Shown here piece after piece: positions 37,073-48,347 of a DNA stretch of 64,000 nt. The notes beneath the pieces were generated by a model that was not told the origin of the DNA, did not search any database, and saw nothing but the letters and a program-made list of their open reading frames with translations. The stretch spans positions 50,585 to 114,584 of the forward strand of contig JALHPC010000003.1 in NCBI GenBank assembly GCA_022842685.1, given 5' to 3'. A program made the position numbers and the translations under genes. Each line of letters begins with the position of its first letter. Positions within the stretch are counted from its first letter, which is position 1. This DNA is from Candidatus Kapaibacterium sp. (GTDB lineage: Bacteria > Bacteroidota > Ignavibacteria > Kapaibacteriales > Kapaibacteriaceae).

Positions 37073-38071
37073 CTATCGGATGATGGTAAACAGGCGGCTC
37101 CAGCGGATACGCTTGATCTTCTCCCACAACGACCGTTCGATTTGCGGTCCTCCGTAGCCGGCTCGTTCGCGACGTGCCATAGCTTCGTAGTCGATGTTTT
37201 CCCACGACCAATACACGAACATGGGCGTACCAACAACATTGTTGAGGGGGATGAAGCCGAAGAATCGAGAGTCGAGCGACTTGTTGCGGTTGTCGCCCAT
37301 GCCGAATACGTAGTCGCGCTCGACAACATACTGAGTCACAGGTTCACCATCGAGGCGTAGGGAGTTGGGGTCGAAGCTATGACCTTCTCTCTGGATGAAG
37401 ACCTTCCAGCCCAGAGCATTTTCGGGTGTAAGAGCGATGATGTCACCCTTCTTGGGCACACGAATCGGTCCGAAATTGTCGGGCGTAAACCTGGCACCAA
37501 TCGGAAACGTGTAGAACATCTCCTCTTCAGGGCTCATCCGTGGCACGTTTTCAAACTTGCCAAGGGGCGGTAGGGGAACTTCGGAATTGTTAACGAAGAC
37601 CTTCCTGTTGCGCACCTCCACCACGTCACCTGGTGTGCCCATGCATCGCTTAAGATAGTATTCGAAGTTTCGTGGCTTTACTTCGTCGCGGTTGCCGGGG
37701 AACACAAAGACGATAACATCGCCAATCTTCGGATCAATGACAGGCGGAGTTTTCCAATAGGGTAATGGCTGGTTGAGGAAAGGAATCACCTGTGGCGTGG
37801 ATGGGCCGTAGATGAACTTGTTGACGAAGACAAAGTCGCCGGGCATGACGGTATCTTCCATCGACCCAGTTGGCACCGTAAACGATGCGATAGCCAGTCC
37901 GTTGATGATCGTAACCATCGTCAGCGCCCATACGATGGTCTTTATCCACGACACGACGTGTTCGGTGAACGTTTGCGGTGGCTTGCGATTAGCGGCGGCA
38001 ATACGACGTCGTTCGAGCCAAGCGTTAACGGCCGATGGAAGGATAGGGGCAAACAACTTAGAGATGGCCAT
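37073..38071 (-). CDS. Signal peptidase I (copy 3, long form)
   Basis: 332 aa with an N-terminal cytoplasmic segment of about 40 residues, one helix (about 46-66), Ser70 in PTGSMEDTVMPGD, Lys141 in YLKRCMGTPGD and box E GDNRNKSLDSRFFG. Long forms with the extra beta domain are normal in Bacteroidota. It starts 17 bp after lepA's stop and leads the run of three peptidases. Confidence 0.9.
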   Translation of the reverse strand: MAISKLFAPILPSAVNAWLERRRIAAANRKPPQTFTEHVVSWIKTIVWALTMVTIINGLAIASFTVPTGSMEDTVMPGDFVFVNKFIYGPSTPQVIPFLNQPLPYWKTPPVIDPKIGDVIVFVFPGNRDEVKPRNFEYYLKRCMGTPGDVVEVRNRKVFVNNSEVPLPPLGKFENVPRMSPEEEMFYTFPIGARFTPDNFGPIRVPKKGDIIALTPENALGWKVFIQREGHSFDPNSLRLDGEPVTQYVVERDYVFGMGDNRNKSLDSRFFGFIPLNNVVGTPMFVYWSWENIDYEAMARRERAGYGGPQIERSLWEKIKRIRWSRLFTIIR

Positions 38072-38088
38072 GTGCAGGTGAGAAGTCG

Positions 38089-39891
38089 TTAGGAATCGAT
38101 AGACAGAACGGCAAGGAAGGCCTCTTGTGGTATCTCAACGCGGCCCACCTGTTTCATGCGCTTCTTGCCCTCCTTTTGCTTTTCGAGGAGCTTGCGCTTA
38201 CGCGAGATGTCGCCGCCATAACATTTGGCCAGAACATTCTTGCGAATAGCACCAATATTATCTCGGGCAACAACCTTGGCGCCAATGGCGGCTTGGATGG
38301 CTACGTCGAACATCTGTCGAGGGATGAGTTCCTTGAGTTTCGATGTAAGCTTCTTACCCCAGTCGTGAGACTTCTGGCGATGGACGATGCTGGAGAGGGC
38401 ATCAACTTGCTCACCGTTCAGCAGGATGTCGAGGCGAACCAAGTCGCCGGGCTGATAGGTCGAGTATTCGTAGTCGAGCGAGGCATAGCCACGCGTATTG
38501 CTCTTGAGTTTGTCGTAAAAGTCGAACACGACTTCGCCGAGGGGTAATTCAAACGACATATCGACGCGGGTTGGCGACAGATACGTCTGGCCTAACAGCG
38601 TGCCGCGTCGCTCCATACAAAGCTTGAGCACAGCGCCGATATAGTCGGTAGGTGTAATGATCTGAGCGCGGATATACGGTTCTTCGATTACGTCGATATT
38701 GCCCACCGGCGGAAGCTGTGCGGGGTTGTCTACCCAGAGTTCTTCACCCTTGGTAGTAACCACGCGGTAACGCACGTTGGGAACGGTGGTAACGATTACC
38801 TGGTTGAATTCGCGTTCAAGACGTTCCTGGACGATTTCCATGTGGAGGAGTCCAAGGAAGCCGCAGCGGAATCCGAAGCCGAGGGCCGAAGAACTTTCGG
38901 GCTCGAACGAGATGGCGGCATCGTTGAGCGTAAGGCGGCCAAGCGCTTCGCGCAAGTCCTCGAAGTCGTCCGAGTCGGCCGGATAGATGCCCGAAAACAC
39001 CATCGGCTTTACCTCGCGGAAACCTTCGATGGGTGCTTCGCAGCGACGTCCGAAGGCCGTAACCGTGTCGCCCACCTTGGTGTCCTGCAAGCGTCGTATC
39101 GATGCCGTCAGGTAGCCCACGTTTCCGGCCGACAATTCGCCGGTACGGTGGCGTTTCATGTGAAGGATGCCTACTTCGTCGACTTCGTAGGTTTGGTCGG
39201 TGGCCATGAACAGGACCTTGTCTTTTTCGCGAAGGACGCCGTCGAAGACGCGTACGTTCACAACGACGCCGCGGTAGGCGTCGAAGATCGAGTCATAGAT
39301 CAAGGCGCGAAGCGGCTTGTTGGGGTCGCCCGTTGGCGGGGGCACACGTTGCACGACGGCCTCGAGGATGTCTTCGATGCCGATGCCGGCTTTGGCCGAG
39401 GCCATAATGATCTCGTCTTCCTTACAACCGAGCAAGTCGATCACCTGTTGCCGAACGGAATCGATGGTTGTAACGGCGCTTGGCAGGTCGATCTTGTTGA
39501 TAACAGGGATGATTTCGAGGCCCTGTTCAATGGCCATGTACAGGTTAGAAATCGTTTGTGCTTCGACCCCTTGGGTAGCATCGACGACGAGCAGTGCCCC
39601 TTCACATGCCGAGAGCGAGCGGGACACTTCGTAGGAGAAGTCGACGTGGCCCGGAGTATCGATCAGGTTGAGTTGGTATACGTTGCCATTGTTGGCAGTG
39701 TATTCCATCTGGATAGCGTGGAGCTTGATCGTGATTCCGCGCTCCTGTTCCAGGGGATTGTCGTCGAGGATTTGGTTGGTGACCATCTCGCGAGCAGAGA
39801 CGCGGCCAGTGCGCTCCAACAGGCGGTCGGCCAGGGTGGACTTCCCGTGGTCGATGTGGGCGATGATACAGAAGTTGCGGAACTGTTGCAT
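38089..39891 (-). CDS. lepA: Elongation factor 4 (LepA)
   Basis: 600 aa, exactly the family size. Start at 39891 gives [19 protein letters not shown], matching the known N-terminus; the track ORF is 28 codons longer. G motifs [17 protein letters not shown] and NKIDLP are intact, followed by the EF-G-like domains and the LepA C-terminal domain ([45 protein letters not shown]). A ribosome-bound GTPase that acts on stalled or mispositioned ribosomes. First gene of lepA-lepB x3-hemW. The -7 box is only 6 nt upstream of the ATG, so the mRNA is likely leaderless. Confidence 0.97.
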   Translation of the reverse strand: MQQFRNFCIIAHIDHGKSTLADRLLERTGRVSAREMVTNQILDDNPLEQERGITIKLHAIQMEYTANNGNVYQLNLIDTPGHVDFSYEVSRSLSACEGALLVVDATQGVEAQTISNLYMAIEQGLEIIPVINKIDLPSAVTTIDSVRQQVIDLLGCKEDEIIMASAKAGIGIEDILEAVVQRVPPPTGDPNKPLRALIYDSIFDAYRGVVVNVRVFDGVLREKDKVLFMATDQTYEVDEVGILHMKRHRTGELSAGNVGYLTASIRRLQDTKVGDTVTAFGRRCEAPIEGFREVKPMVFSGIYPADSDDFEDLREALGRLTLNDAAISFEPESSSALGFGFRCGFLGLLHMEIVQERLEREFNQVIVTTVPNVRYRVVTTKGEELWVDNPAQLPPVGNIDVIEEPYIRAQIITPTDYIGAVLKLCMERRGTLLGQTYLSPTRVDMSFELPLGEVVFDFYDKLKSNTRGYASLDYEYSTYQPGDLVRLDILLNGEQVDALSSIVHRQKSHDWGKKLTSKLKELIPRQMFDVAIQAAIGAKVVARDNIGAIRKNVLAKCYGGDISRKRKLLEKQKEGKKRMKQVGRVEIPQEAFLAVLSIDS

Positions 39892-39897
39892 AGAATG

Positions 39898-39905
39898 CAA
39901 AAGTA
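39898..39905 (-). promoter_or_regulatory. -7 element at the lepA start
   Basis: TACTTTTG followed by C on minus, 6 nt before the ATG. Since the -7 box lies about 7 nt from the transcription start, the mRNA would begin at or next to the A of ATG. Confidence 0.5.
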
Positions 39906-39989
39906 CGGAGATGCTACGACGGGAGGGGCACGGAGTGGGTAAGTTCGTAACTTTGACAGGCTCTATTGCATACACATCAGGGTACTCAC

Positions 39990-41483
39990 ATGCTACCGTT
40001 AGCGCGCTTCATCGTTCTCGTTGTCATCTTGATTGCCGTGGTTGGCTGCGGTTCCGAAGATCCAGCTGGGCCTGTACGTTCCAGTGGAAGTATCACCGGT
40101 CGCGTTGTTGCTGGGCCCAACGCAGAGCCAGTGCCGAATGCGATCTTAAGCACTGTGCCGGTGACGGCTAACAGCGTGACGTCCGAAGACGGCGCATTTA
40201 CGATTCCAAACGTGCCCCCAGGAACCTATACGGTTGCAGCGTTGCGTACAAGTGGGGGGCAAGGAACAACATCTGTTGTTGTGCAAGCTGGAAGGTCAGC
40301 ACAAGCCGTAATACTTATCGAAGATGATGCCGCAGTATCTGTAGGCTCGATTGCTGGTACCGTCGTAAACTCGCTTGGACAGCCTATACCAGACGCGGTT
40401 GTGACGACAACTCCAACAACACAAACCGCGCGCACGTCCGAGTCTGGAGCCTTCGTTCTCGACAAACTCGTTCCGCAGGCATACATTGTTCGTGTGTCCA
40501 AGCTTGGATTCATGGATGCCATCGTTTCCGTGATGGTTGTTGCTAATCAACGAGCTACTGTTACGATCGCCCTGCAAGCCGTCGTCGTGAATCCCTTGCC
40601 AGACGTTGGTACGATACGTGGTACTGTGCGAGATCAGGCCGGCGCGCCGTTGCGCGACATCCTTGTTTCAATCGATGAACTCAATCGCCAAGCCATCACG
40701 GGTGCTGATGGTCAGTACGTCTTCAACGACGTACCAAGCGGAAGTTACCGCGTTCGTTTTCGCAGAAGTGGCCTTGCCGATATTGTCGAGAACGCAGTCG
40801 TCACAAAAAATGGCGTGGCCATGGTGAACGCAGTGTTCGTTGATGTTCAAGACCCGGACGCCGACAACCTCATAGGATATTGGCCACTCGATGGCGACGC
40901 TCGCCTGGCCTACGGTGGACTGTCGTCTGGCGATGTTGTGGGTGCAACAAGTACGGCCGACAGGCGAGGTCTACCGAATCGAGCATTGGCCTTTGATGGT
41001 CTGTCATATGTTCGTATTCCACATCATCCGCGGCTTAACGAACTCCCCCTCTCTGTGTCGTTCTGGATGCGTGCTGATTCTTGGCCGTCGTTTACAGTTG
41101 TTATCGGAAAGTTCCAACATCCTATTGGAGAAGGGTGGGACGTCTTCGTAGAGGGAGCCCAGTTCGGTGCTGCATCCTTGCGTAACAACTTCCGACAGTA
41201 CAGCCGCGCAAATGGGTCGCGTCCGACAAGTGCGCAGTGGGTTCACGTTTGTGCAACGTACTCTTCAACCGAGACATCGATCTATGTCAACGGCGTAAGA
41301 ACTGCTGTTGCCGGATGGAGTGGTTCACCTACGAATTCGACCACACTCAGCGACGTTTTCATCGGCCGAGTGCCATCGTCTGTTCCAAACTTCACCGGAT
41401 TTCGCGGTGCAATCGACGAGGTAAAAATCTATTCAAAGGCTCTAACAGCTGCGGAGATTCGTGCGCTGTATGTTACCCCCTAA
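39990..41483 (+). CDS. Lipoprotein with three regulatory-like domains and a LamG-like domain
   Basis: 497 aa, lipobox AVVGC (C20), so lipid-anchored in the envelope. Three carboxypeptidase-regulatory-like beta-sandwiches follow (about 35-110, 118-190, 205-285), each with an ITGRVV/IAGTVV/IRGTVR strand and a TVAAL/IVRVS/RVRFR end, then a LamG/concanavalin-type domain (about 295-497: [47 protein letters not shown]). Such proteins bind surface glycans. Divergent from lepA; a TAACTTTG box lies at 39948-39955. Confidence 0.8.
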   Translation: MLPLARFIVLVVILIAVVGCGSEDPAGPVRSSGSITGRVVAGPNAEPVPNAILSTVPVTANSVTSEDGAFTIPNVPPGTYTVAALRTSGGQGTTSVVVQAGRSAQAVILIEDDAAVSVGSIAGTVVNSLGQPIPDAVVTTTPTTQTARTSESGAFVLDKLVPQAYIVRVSKLGFMDAIVSVMVVANQRATVTIALQAVVVNPLPDVGTIRGTVRDQAGAPLRDILVSIDELNRQAITGADGQYVFNDVPSGSYRVRFRRSGLADIVENAVVTKNGVAMVNAVFVDVQDPDADNLIGYWPLDGDARLAYGGLSSGDVVGATSTADRRGLPNRALAFDGLSYVRIPHHPRLNELPLSVSFWMRADSWPSFTVVIGKFQHPIGEGWDVFVEGAQFGAASLRNNFRQYSRANGSRPTSAQWVHVCATYSSTETSIYVNGVRTAVAGWSGSPTNSTTLSDVFIGRVPSSVPNFTGFRGAIDEVKIYSKALTAAEIRALYVTP

Positions 41484-41491
41484 CCCACCCA

Positions 41492-42958
41492 TCAATACGC
41501 CCGAGCAAATAATACTCGCTGCGTACTGGGCTTACCCGTCCGAATGCACGATCCAGCTTCCTGCACGTTGTCCAGCGGAATGCAGCGTATGGTGGCCTTG
41601 GTTTCTTCCTTGATACGATCCTCGGTTTCGCTAGTACCATCCCAGTGTGCGCTCACAAAGCCGCCCTTGGTGTCCAACGTATGCACAAATTCCTCCCATG
41701 AGTCCACAGGCGTGATGTGCTCGTCACGATAGGCCTTGGCACGCTCGAAGATGTTGCGCTGAATGTCATCCAAGAGTGCCACCACATGGTCTACCAGTCC
41801 CTCGGTTGGCACACTTTCCTTGCTCTTTGTGTCGCGCCGCGCTACTTCGACGGTGCCATTCGCTAGGTCGCGCGCGCCAATGCCAAGCCGCACCGGCACG
41901 CCGAGCTTTTCGTATTCGGCAAATTTGAAGCCCGGACGATTCTGATCGTCGTTGTCAACCTTTACCCGTATGCCACGAGCACGCAACGCAGCGGCCGTCT
42001 GCTCAATAAAGCCGCTTAATTCTTCAAGGGGCTTCGGTATCGGAACGATCACCACCTGATGTGGCGCTAGCTTTGGCGGTAGAATAAGTCCGTCGTCGTC
42101 GGAGTGCGCCATCACAAGGGCACCCATCAGGCGCGTGGATACACCCCACGACGTTGCCCACACGTAGTCCAGCGTATTGTGTGCCGTCGAAAACTGCACA
42201 TCGAAGGCCTTGGCAAAGTTCTGCCCAAGGAAGTGCGACGTACCGGCTTGTAAGGCCTTGCCATCCTGCATGAGGGCTTCGATGCAATACGTGTCTACAG
42301 CTCCCGCAAAGCGCTCGTTCGCCGTCTTGATACCACGTACCACGGGGAGCGCCATCCACTCCTCGGCAAACGTGGCATAGACGTCCAACATGCGACGCGT
42401 TTCCTCGATGGCCTCTTCGGCCGTAGCATGAGCCGTATGGCCCTCTTGCCACAAGAACTCTGCCGTGCGCAAAAACAACCGCGTGCGCATCTCCCAGCGC
42501 ACGACGTTGGCCCACTGGTTGATTAACAGGGGTAGGTCGCGATAGCTCTGAATCCAGTCGCGATACGTATTCCAAATGATGGTCTCCGAGGTTGGACGAA
42601 CAATAAGCTCTTCTTCGAGCTTTGCGTCAGGATCGACCACGACGCCGCTGCCGTCTTCGGCATTCTTCAACCGATAATGCGTTACTACTGCGCACTCCTT
42701 GGCAAACCCCTCGATGTGGGCCGCTTCCTTGCTTAAGAAACTCTTAGGAATGAAGAGCGGGAAGTAGGCGTTCACATGGCCCGTGTCCTTGAACATCTTG
42801 TCCAGGGTATCACGCATGTTCTCCCAAATGGCAAAGCCATACGGCTTAATCACCATACAGCCCTTTACAGCCGAATAGTCGGCTAAGCCGGCCTTGCGAA
42901 CAAGGTCAATGTACCATTGCGAGTAATCGTCGGCGCGCGACGTGATCTCTTTCGACAT
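41492..42958 (-). CDS. proS: Prolyl-tRNA synthetase, archaeal/eukaryote-like type
   Basis: 488 aa class II synthetase of the ProS type 3 group, lacking the editing insertion of the bacterial form and having the extra C-terminal domain ending [12 protein letters not shown]. Clear motifs: [71 protein letters not shown] and [21 protein letters not shown]. This type is normal in Bacteroidota. An imperfect TAGATTGC box at about 42999-43006 may be its promoter; otherwise read-through from the operon ending at 43028 is possible (70-bp gap). Confidence 0.95.
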   Translation of the reverse strand: MSKEITSRADDYSQWYIDLVRKAGLADYSAVKGCMVIKPYGFAIWENMRDTLDKMFKDTGHVNAYFPLFIPKSFLSKEAAHIEGFAKECAVVTHYRLKNAEDGSGVVVDPDAKLEEELIVRPTSETIIWNTYRDWIQSYRDLPLLINQWANVVRWEMRTRLFLRTAEFLWQEGHTAHATAEEAIEETRRMLDVYATFAEEWMALPVVRGIKTANERFAGAVDTYCIEALMQDGKALQAGTSHFLGQNFAKAFDVQFSTAHNTLDYVWATSWGVSTRLMGALVMAHSDDDGLILPPKLAPHQVVIVPIPKPLEELSGFIEQTAAALRARGIRVKVDNDDQNRPGFKFAEYEKLGVPVRLGIGARDLANGTVEVARRDTKSKESVPTEGLVDHVVALLDDIQRNIFERAKAYRDEHITPVDSWEEFVHTLDTKGGFVSAHWDGTSETEDRIKEETKATIRCIPLDNVQEAGSCIRTGKPSTQRVLFARAY

Positions 42959-43027
42959 GCGAATGCGTCCCTATCAATGCAGTTGCTGAATGGTGCGCAA
43001 TCTACGGCTTGCCACGATGGCAGAAGG

Positions 43028-43822
43028 CTACTGATTGCCCGTGAAGAGCATAAACATCGTGCCGTCGGGACTACGGAAGAAGGCATGGTCGACCTTGCCA
43101 TCCTCGGCCTGAATTTCTTCAACGGGAGTCATACCTAGACGCTTCAGCGTGGCGATACGCTCTCGCATGTCGGTGGCAAAGTACGTGAACGAAAGCTGCG
43201 GGATGTCGCGTTCGTCATGCAAGCCAACAACTACACTTCCATCTGTCAACAGGCAAAAATGATAGGGCGTCGTGTCCTCGTTCTTGATCGAAAAGCCCAG
43301 GTCCTGCCACCATGCACGCTCACGCTTAACCCGCATCGTGCCCAGACTAAGCTCGGTGTGCCTACCACACATGACGTTTGGTGTGCCGTTGGGACGTGGG
43401 ATAGACTTCTCTTCTTCGATAGGCCGCACCAAAAGATAGATACCATCCGGCGATGTAAACCGCAGTTCGCGGTACGTCGGGCCTCGCACGTCGGCGTTGA
43501 CCTTGACGTCGATGTTCGCCAGCGTATCGTACAATCCCTTGACGTTTTGGCTTCCAAATACAAGCACAGGCGACGGCACAGCAGCGTTCACCAGGGTGAT
43601 AACAGCCTGTCCATCGCTCAGCGTCACAACCGAATCGGCTCTGTCCATAGGCGTCTTTACTGGCAAGAAGCCCATGCGAACATACCAAGCCATACTGGCA
43701 GATAAATCGGATGTGGCAATCTGAACACGCGAGAACGTCCCAATCAGACTGGGCTCGGCGGCTCGTAGCGAAAATGTTGTGGCCGTTAGTACAAGGGCCA
43801 CGGCAATCATGAATCGTTTCAT
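43028..43822 (-). CDS. Exported VOC (glyoxalase-fold) protein
   Basis: 264 aa with a signal peptide ([16 protein letters not shown]) and two VOC half-units: [23 protein letters not shown] with [16 protein letters not shown], then [23 protein letters not shown] with [16 protein letters not shown]. The VOC fold usually binds a metal with His/Glu; specific residues cannot be assigned by eye. Function is unknown. It is last in the ruvB chain, overlapping by ATGA at 43819-43822. Confidence 0.78.
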   Translation of the reverse strand: MKRFMIAVALVLTATTFSLRAAEPSLIGTFSRVQIATSDLSASMAWYVRMGFLPVKTPMDRADSVVTLSDGQAVITLVNAAVPSPVLVFGSQNVKGLYDTLANIDVKVNADVRGPTYRELRFTSPDGIYLLVRPIEEEKSIPRPNGTPNVMCGRHTELSLGTMRVKRERAWWQDLGFSIKNEDTTPYHFCLLTDGSVVVGLHDERDIPQLSFTYFATDMRERIATLKRLGMTPVEEIQAEDGKVDHAFFRSPDGTMFMLFTGNQ

Positions 43823-44850
43823 TCGATTTCTCCAAACAAGTCGGACGTCGTCGACGGCCGAGCAAGACCAAGATGCCGATAGGCCAATGGGGTGGCCACG
43901 CGACCCCGTGGTGTTCGTTGCAGGAAGCCCTGCTGGATTAGATAGGGCTCGTATACTTCTTCCAGCGTTCCGGCATCTTCGCCCACGGCAACTGCCAGAG
44001 TACCAATCCCCGAGGGGCCGCCCCCAAACTTGCCGATAAGCGTCGTCAGGATACGCGTGTCCATTTCGTCCAAACCAAACTCGTCAACGTCGAGCGCTTC
44101 GAGCGCCATCTTGGCAATGGCCTGCGTTATAACGCCGTCGCCCTTGACATCAGCAAAGTCGCGCGTGCGTCGTAGCAACCTGTTGGCAATCCGTGGTGTG
44201 CCGCGCGCACGGCGCGCCAATTCCAGTGCCCCTTGATCATCGATTGGGGCCTCGAGTACACGTGCCGAGCGGCGGATTACACGGTCGAGGTCTTCGGCGC
44301 TGTAGTATTCTAGTCTGTTCACCACACCAAAGCGAGAGCGTAAAGGGGCAGTGAGTAAACCCTGGCGGGTGGTGGCACCAACGAGTGTAAAGCGGGGGAG
44401 TGAAAGTTGAACGCTACGCGCCGCTGGACCCGAGTCGATCATGATGTCGAGGCGGAAGTCCTCCATAGCCGAATACAAGTACTCTTCGACGACGGCGCTA
44501 AGCCGGTGGATTTCGTCGATGAATAGCACGTCGCCTTCGTCGAGGCCGGTAAGCAAGCCAGCTAGGTCGCCGGGCTTTTCGAGCACCGGGCCGCTGGTGA
44601 CCTTGATGTTGGTGCCCATTTCGCGGGCAATGATGTGGCTGAGCGTGGTTTTGCCAAGGCCTGGTGGGCCGGTAAGCAAGACGTGGTCGAGGGCTTCGCC
44701 GCGGCGCCGCGCTGCGGTAATAAAGACGCGCAGGTTTTCCACGATGCGTGGCTGGCCTGTGAAGTCGTCGAAACTGAGCGGACGCAATGCAGCATCGAGG
44801 TCTTCATCGCGCACACCAGCGTCGGTAATCGTTGTCTTTCGAGTGGTCAT
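43819..44850 (-). CDS. ruvB: Holliday junction helicase subunit RuvB
   Basis: 343 aa from the ATG at 44850 (track ORF adds 73 codons that are the tail of the upstream gene's frame). Walker [10 protein letters not shown], Walker B FIDEIHRL, sensor [18 protein letters not shown] and arginine-finger region [18 protein letters not shown], ending in the winged-helix DNA-binding domain. Drives branch migration with RuvA, which is not in the window. Sits 10 bp after the T9SS plug-like gene. Confidence 0.97.
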   Translation of the reverse strand: MTTRKTTITDAGVRDEDLDAALRPLSFDDFTGQPRIVENLRVFITAARRRGEALDHVLLTGPPGLGKTTLSHIIAREMGTNIKVTSGPVLEKPGDLAGLLTGLDEGDVLFIDEIHRLSAVVEEYLYSAMEDFRLDIMIDSGPAARSVQLSLPRFTLVGATTRQGLLTAPLRSRFGVVNRLEYYSAEDLDRVIRRSARVLEAPIDDQGALELARRARGTPRIANRLLRRTRDFADVKGDGVITQAIAKMALEALDVDEFGLDEMDTRILTTLIGKFGGGPSGIGTLAVAVGEDAGTLEEVYEPYLIQQGFLQRTPRGRVATPLAYRHLGLARPSTTSDLFGEIE

Positions 44851-44860
44851 GCCTGCGCGG

Positions 44861-46147
44861 TTATCGTCCGCCCTGATAGATGTTGGAAGCAGCAACACCG
44901 ATGATGCCATCGTAGCCACCAAAGTCTTGAACGCGATAATACACGAAGGCAAGAAAACCGTGGCCGGCCGACGCCGTGTTGCCCTCGAAGTCCTCGAACC
45001 GAATGTCGTCGACGGTGCCGTCGTCGGCATGTAACCTACCAGTGGCATACATGTAGTTATGCCGCCCACGGCGGAACCACTGACGCAGGCGGTAGAGGCG
45101 CATCTCCTCGTCGTAGGACATTTGCCAGTGGCGATCGGGGCGCCAGTTGTTGAACGACCCTACGAGGAAGACGTCGTCGTCGACAGGCCCCGGCACGGGG
45201 TCCAGCAGAATTTCAACAGGGATGTATTCGTCGTCGGCGCCGCTTACGAACGAGGTAATCATAGCCCCATCATCGGCACGTTGTAGGAAGTTGCCAAGGC
45301 GGCGTATGTCGCTCATGGGCATGCGTACCGGTGCGCCCGTGCTAGGAAAGATACCGGTGTTGGTTAGGTCGAGAATACGGTATTCGTTCTCGGCGGGGAT
45401 TGGACCAATGCGGCTAACCTTGCCGGCTGTAAGCATGCCCATGGAGGATGCAGAGATTTGCCGGTCGAGCCGTGTGGTAAGGCGTTGCGACGAAACAGGG
45501 AAGGGCTCGAACCAGCGATGATTGCGGTAGAATACCGTCGTTTGCTGGAAGCCATCAATAAGGGCGGCGGTACGGGCTTGTGCAACCGCTTCGAGCAATA
45601 AGCCGGCACCGCTTACGCGGGCACGCGGCTCGTAGAACTCGGTAAAGAAGTTCATGCGGGTGGTAACCATGGGCTGCACGGCAAAAAATCGCGTCTCGGC
45701 AAGCGTTGCTTCGCTGTCCATGTCTACGAGTCGTAGCAGCCAATTGCCACTAAACCGCACCTGCAGTTGTGGGTTGGGAAGCGAGATTTTGCCTCGATAC
45801 GTATGCCACCGACTTCGTGCCGGGGCAACAGTCCAATCGAACAGCATGGTACGATTGGTGATGTCGGTAAGAAAGCCATTCGGCGACTCTTGCCAGTCGG
45901 GTGTGCAGTGAATTACACGAGCAAAGATGTTCGGAATGGTGGGATGCTGAACGTCGAACTCAACGGTAACGGAGCGGTCGCCAATGGAGGGCTGCGTAGC
46001 GTTGTTGTTCGACTCGAGGATAAGCACGGGAGGGCGGCGCTCGTCGTTGCCGCCATACGCACGGATAGAGCGAATGAGAGGAACATCGGCGGCAACCAGG
46101 GTGCCGCCTTGGAGCACCACGAAGAGGATGCCCAACAGGACGTTCAT
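44861..46147 (-). CDS. T9SS plug-like protein (DUF5103)
   Basis: 428 aa with a signal peptide ([18 protein letters not shown]). The N-domain [27 protein letters not shown] and the C-terminal part ([61 protein letters not shown]) match the DUF5103 family. In Flavobacterium johnsoniae a member of this family is the 'plug' that closes the SprA translocon of the type IX secretion system. This links the T9SS cargo genes here with the system itself. It overlaps the thioesterase by 4 bp. Confidence 0.82.
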   Translation of the reverse strand: MNVLLGILFVVLQGGTLVAADVPLIRSIRAYGGNDERRPPVLILESNNNATQPSIGDRSVTVEFDVQHPTIPNIFARVIHCTPDWQESPNGFLTDITNRTMLFDWTVAPARSRWHTYRGKISLPNPQLQVRFSGNWLLRLVDMDSEATLAETRFFAVQPMVTTRMNFFTEFYEPRARVSGAGLLLEAVAQARTAALIDGFQQTTVFYRNHRWFEPFPVSSQRLTTRLDRQISASSMGMLTAGKVSRIGPIPAENEYRILDLTNTGIFPSTGAPVRMPMSDIRRLGNFLQRADDGAMITSFVSGADDEYIPVEILLDPVPGPVDDDVFLVGSFNNWRPDRHWQMSYDEEMRLYRLRQWFRRGRHNYMYATGRLHADDGTVDDIRFEDFEGNTASAGHGFLAFVYYRVQDFGGYDGIIGVAASNIYQGGR

Positions 46148-46650
46148 CCGCGGCGCGCCCTTATGGTTTCGCGGTACTTCAACCGCGACTCACGACGGAT
46201 GGCGGCCTCCTCGAAGCGAGCGCACTCTTCGTCCGACACTGGTTCGAGCGGCGGCGCTGGCAATGGCTTGCCATACTGGTCGATGCCCACAAATGTTAGG
46301 AAGGCATTCGATGTATGGGTGCGTGTTCCGTTAAGCGGGTCTTCGCGCCATACTTCCACGAAGATTTCCATCGACGTGCGAAACGCTCTGGTAATCACAC
46401 TGTGGAGAATCACCATGTGGCCTAGCTTGATGGGCTCGTTGAAGTTAATCTCGTCTACGCTGGCCGTAACGCACACACGCTGTGCGTGCCGCATGGCTGT
46501 TAAGGCCGCAGCAATGTCAATCCAGTGCATGAGCTTGCCACCAAGCAGGTTGCCTAGCTGATTGGTATCGTTGGGAAGCACAAGATGTGTCATCCACACT
46601 TCGCTGTCGGTAGGGTGCTTAACCGCGGCCATCGATCCAGTAGGTTTCAT
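46144..46650 (-). CDS. Hotdog-fold acyl-CoA thioesterase
   Basis: 168 aa, YciA/BFIT-like. Hotdog signature VLPNDTNQLGNLLGGKLMHWIDIAAALTAMRHA, with the catalytic Asn/Asp region 'NxxGxxxGGxLM', followed by VCVTASVDEINFNEPIKLGHMV. Hydrolyses acyl-CoA in the cytoplasm. Coupled on both sides (one-base TAATG with bamD, ATGA with the plug gene). Confidence 0.9.
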   Translation of the reverse strand: MKPTGSMAAVKHPTDSEVWMTHLVLPNDTNQLGNLLGGKLMHWIDIAAALTAMRHAQRVCVTASVDEINFNEPIKLGHMVILHSVITRAFRTSMEIFVEVWREDPLNGTRTHTSNAFLTFVGIDQYGKPLPAPPLEPVSDEECARFEEAAIRRESRLKYRETIRARRG

Positions 46651-47435
46651 TAGCGTAAGGGTTGTGCAAGGGCGTCGAAGTCACCTTTGCGGTTAGGCGA
46701 ACGGATGAGTTTTTTGTACAGAGCAACGACGCTTCGCGCTTCGTCGACCTTCTTTTGTTGTACAAGAACATCAAGTTTACCAAGGAGGGCATCTTCTACG
46801 ACGGGCGTGTCGGCATATTCTGCCACGACGGCGTCGTAGTACACGATTGCGGCCTTCAATGAGCCCGTGTTTACGTAGTGCGTTGCTGCGTCGATCAGTT
46901 TTTGGGCTAATCGCGACCGTAGTTCTTGAATCCTCCCTAGGGCTATCAGCGCAAGTGAGTCGGTAGGAAACACTGCCTGAAACTCACTATAGGCCTGAAT
47001 GGCCTTGTTCGTGTAGTCTTGGTCGCGGTCGGGCGGCGGTGCTAGCTGATAATAACAGTCTGCTGCCTTGAGCAACGACGTCTTGGCAAACTCGCTGTTA
47101 GGAAACTGTCGCCGCACCATCTGGTAATTATATGCCGCAAGAATGTACTCACTACGCTTGTAGTTGATCTCGGCAAGGTAGTACTGTGCGTCGTCGGCCA
47201 CCGGACTTGCCGGATACTGGAGTTTGATAATATCGAACTTGGCCGTGGCTTCTAACCAATTTCCATCCTCGAACGCAACCATGGCCTCGCGAAACACATC
47301 TTCAACGGTTTGCACGCCGTCGGCCGATTTTGTGCTCGAACAGCCCATACCAACCACCCCAATAACGAAGGTGGCGATAAGGGGCACTGCAAGCTGTGCC
47401 AGGGAAAAACTCCGGCGTGGTAGGGATAGAACCAT
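46650..47435 (-). CDS. bamD: Outer-membrane assembly lipoprotein BamD
   Basis: 261 aa lipoprotein (lipobox VGMGC, C32) with five TPR-like helix pairs: FREAMVAFEDGNWLEATAKFDIIKLQYP, DDAQYYLAEINYKRSEYILAAYNYQMV and so on. BamD works with the BamA barrel in inserting outer-membrane proteins. The start is 3 bp after era's stop, so it is operonic with it. Confidence 0.88.
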   Translation of the reverse strand: MVLSLPRRSFSLAQLAVPLIATFVIGVVGMGCSSTKSADGVQTVEDVFREAMVAFEDGNWLEATAKFDIIKLQYPASPVADDAQYYLAEINYKRSEYILAAYNYQMVRRQFPNSEFAKTSLLKAADCYYQLAPPPDRDQDYTNKAIQAYSEFQAVFPTDSLALIALGRIQELRSRLAQKLIDAATHYVNTGSLKAAIVYYDAVVAEYADTPVVEDALLGKLDVLVQQKKVDEARSVVALYKKLIRSPNRKGDFDALAQPLR

Positions 47436-47438
47436 AAA

Positions 47439-48347
47439 TCAGAAGCCCAATGACGCGAGCTGGGTGCGGTCATTGCGCCAGTCGTTGCGAACCTTTACAA
47501 ACAGCTCGAGATACACGCTGTGTTGAAGGTGCTCTTCGATGGCTTCGCGAGCCTGCGAGCCAACGCCGCGCAAGCCAGTGCCCTGCGCGCCAATCAGGAT
47601 GGCTTTCTGCGTTTCACGCTCCACGACGATGTCGGCCGCGATGTACCACTTGCCTTGGGTCCGCTCCTTGAACTCTACGATTTGCACCTCGGTGGCATAC
47701 GGTATCTCGTCACGAAAACGCTCGAAGATGACTTCGCGAATCAGCTCGCCAACGAAGAACCGCTCGGGCTGGGTCGACAGCATCTCGGGGTCGTACAGGA
47801 AGGGTCCTTCGGGAGACATCTCGCACAGCATCGACACAAGATCGGCAACGTAGGTGCCGTCGGCCGCCGATATGGCGATGGCGCGCGCAAAGAGTCCGCT
47901 AAGGCGGGCTTGCTCGATAAGCACAGCAGCTTCGCGCTTCATTGGAACAGCGTCCATTTTGTTCAGCACCAGCACGATAGGGGCAGTACGCTGCTGCAGA
48001 AGTGGCCACAGCATGGGGTCTTCGATGGTGCCACGCTTTTGCGCCTTCACAGCGTCTACAACCACAACGATGATGTCGGCCATGTCGAGCGTGTCGCCCA
48101 CTTCGGCCATCATCCGCTCCTGCATGCCGTATCGCGGAATCAGGATGCCCGGTGTGTCAACAAAGATGAGCTGCGCCGTATCCGTGGTGTGAATGCCAAG
48201 CACACGGCGCCGCGTAGTTTGTGGCTTGGATGTTACGATGCTTAGGTGCGAACCAATGATGGCATTGAGGAGGGTCGACTTGCCAACGTTGGGGCGTCCG
48301 ATAATGGCAACGTGAGCACACCGCGTAGTGGGTACAGCTGTGCTCAT
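47439..48347 (-). CDS. era: GTPase Era
   Basis: 302 aa from the ATG at 48347, fixed by overlap with the 103-aa gene. G1 GRPNVGKST, switch TTRRRVLGIHTTDTAQ, G3 FVDTPGIL, G4 NKMD and a C-terminal KH domain (PERFFVGELIREVIFERF, GQGTGLRGVGSQAREAIEE-like GxxG). It assists 16S rRNA 3'-end maturation and 30S assembly. Confidence 0.95.
   Translation of the reverse strand: MSTAVPTTRCAHVAIIGRPNVGKSTLLNAIIGSHLSIVTSKPQTTRRRVLGIHTTDTAQLIFVDTPGILIPRYGMQERMMAEVGDTLDMADIIVVVVDAVKAQKRGTIEDPMLWPLLQQRTAPIVLVLNKMDAVPMKREAAVLIEQARLSGLFARAIAISAADGTYVADLVSMLCEMSPEGPFLYDPEMLSTQPERFFVGELIREVIFERFRDEIPYATEVQIVEFKERTQGKWYIAADIVVERETQKAILIGAQGTGLRGVGSQAREAIEEHLQHSVYLELFVKVRNDWRNDRTQLASLGF

Noticed and set aside
38842-39942. 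366-aa plus-strand ORF inside lepA
   Set aside because: It is antisense to a fully conserved lepA; the frame is open because of lepA codon bias.
41492-42958. Archaeal-type proS as a recent transfer
   Set aside because: This ProRS type is common in Bacteroidota, so it is not evidence of recent transfer.
43819-45069. Long ruvB start
   Set aside because: The additional residues are the out-of-frame tail of the upstream gene; the ATG at 44850 gives the normal RuvB length.
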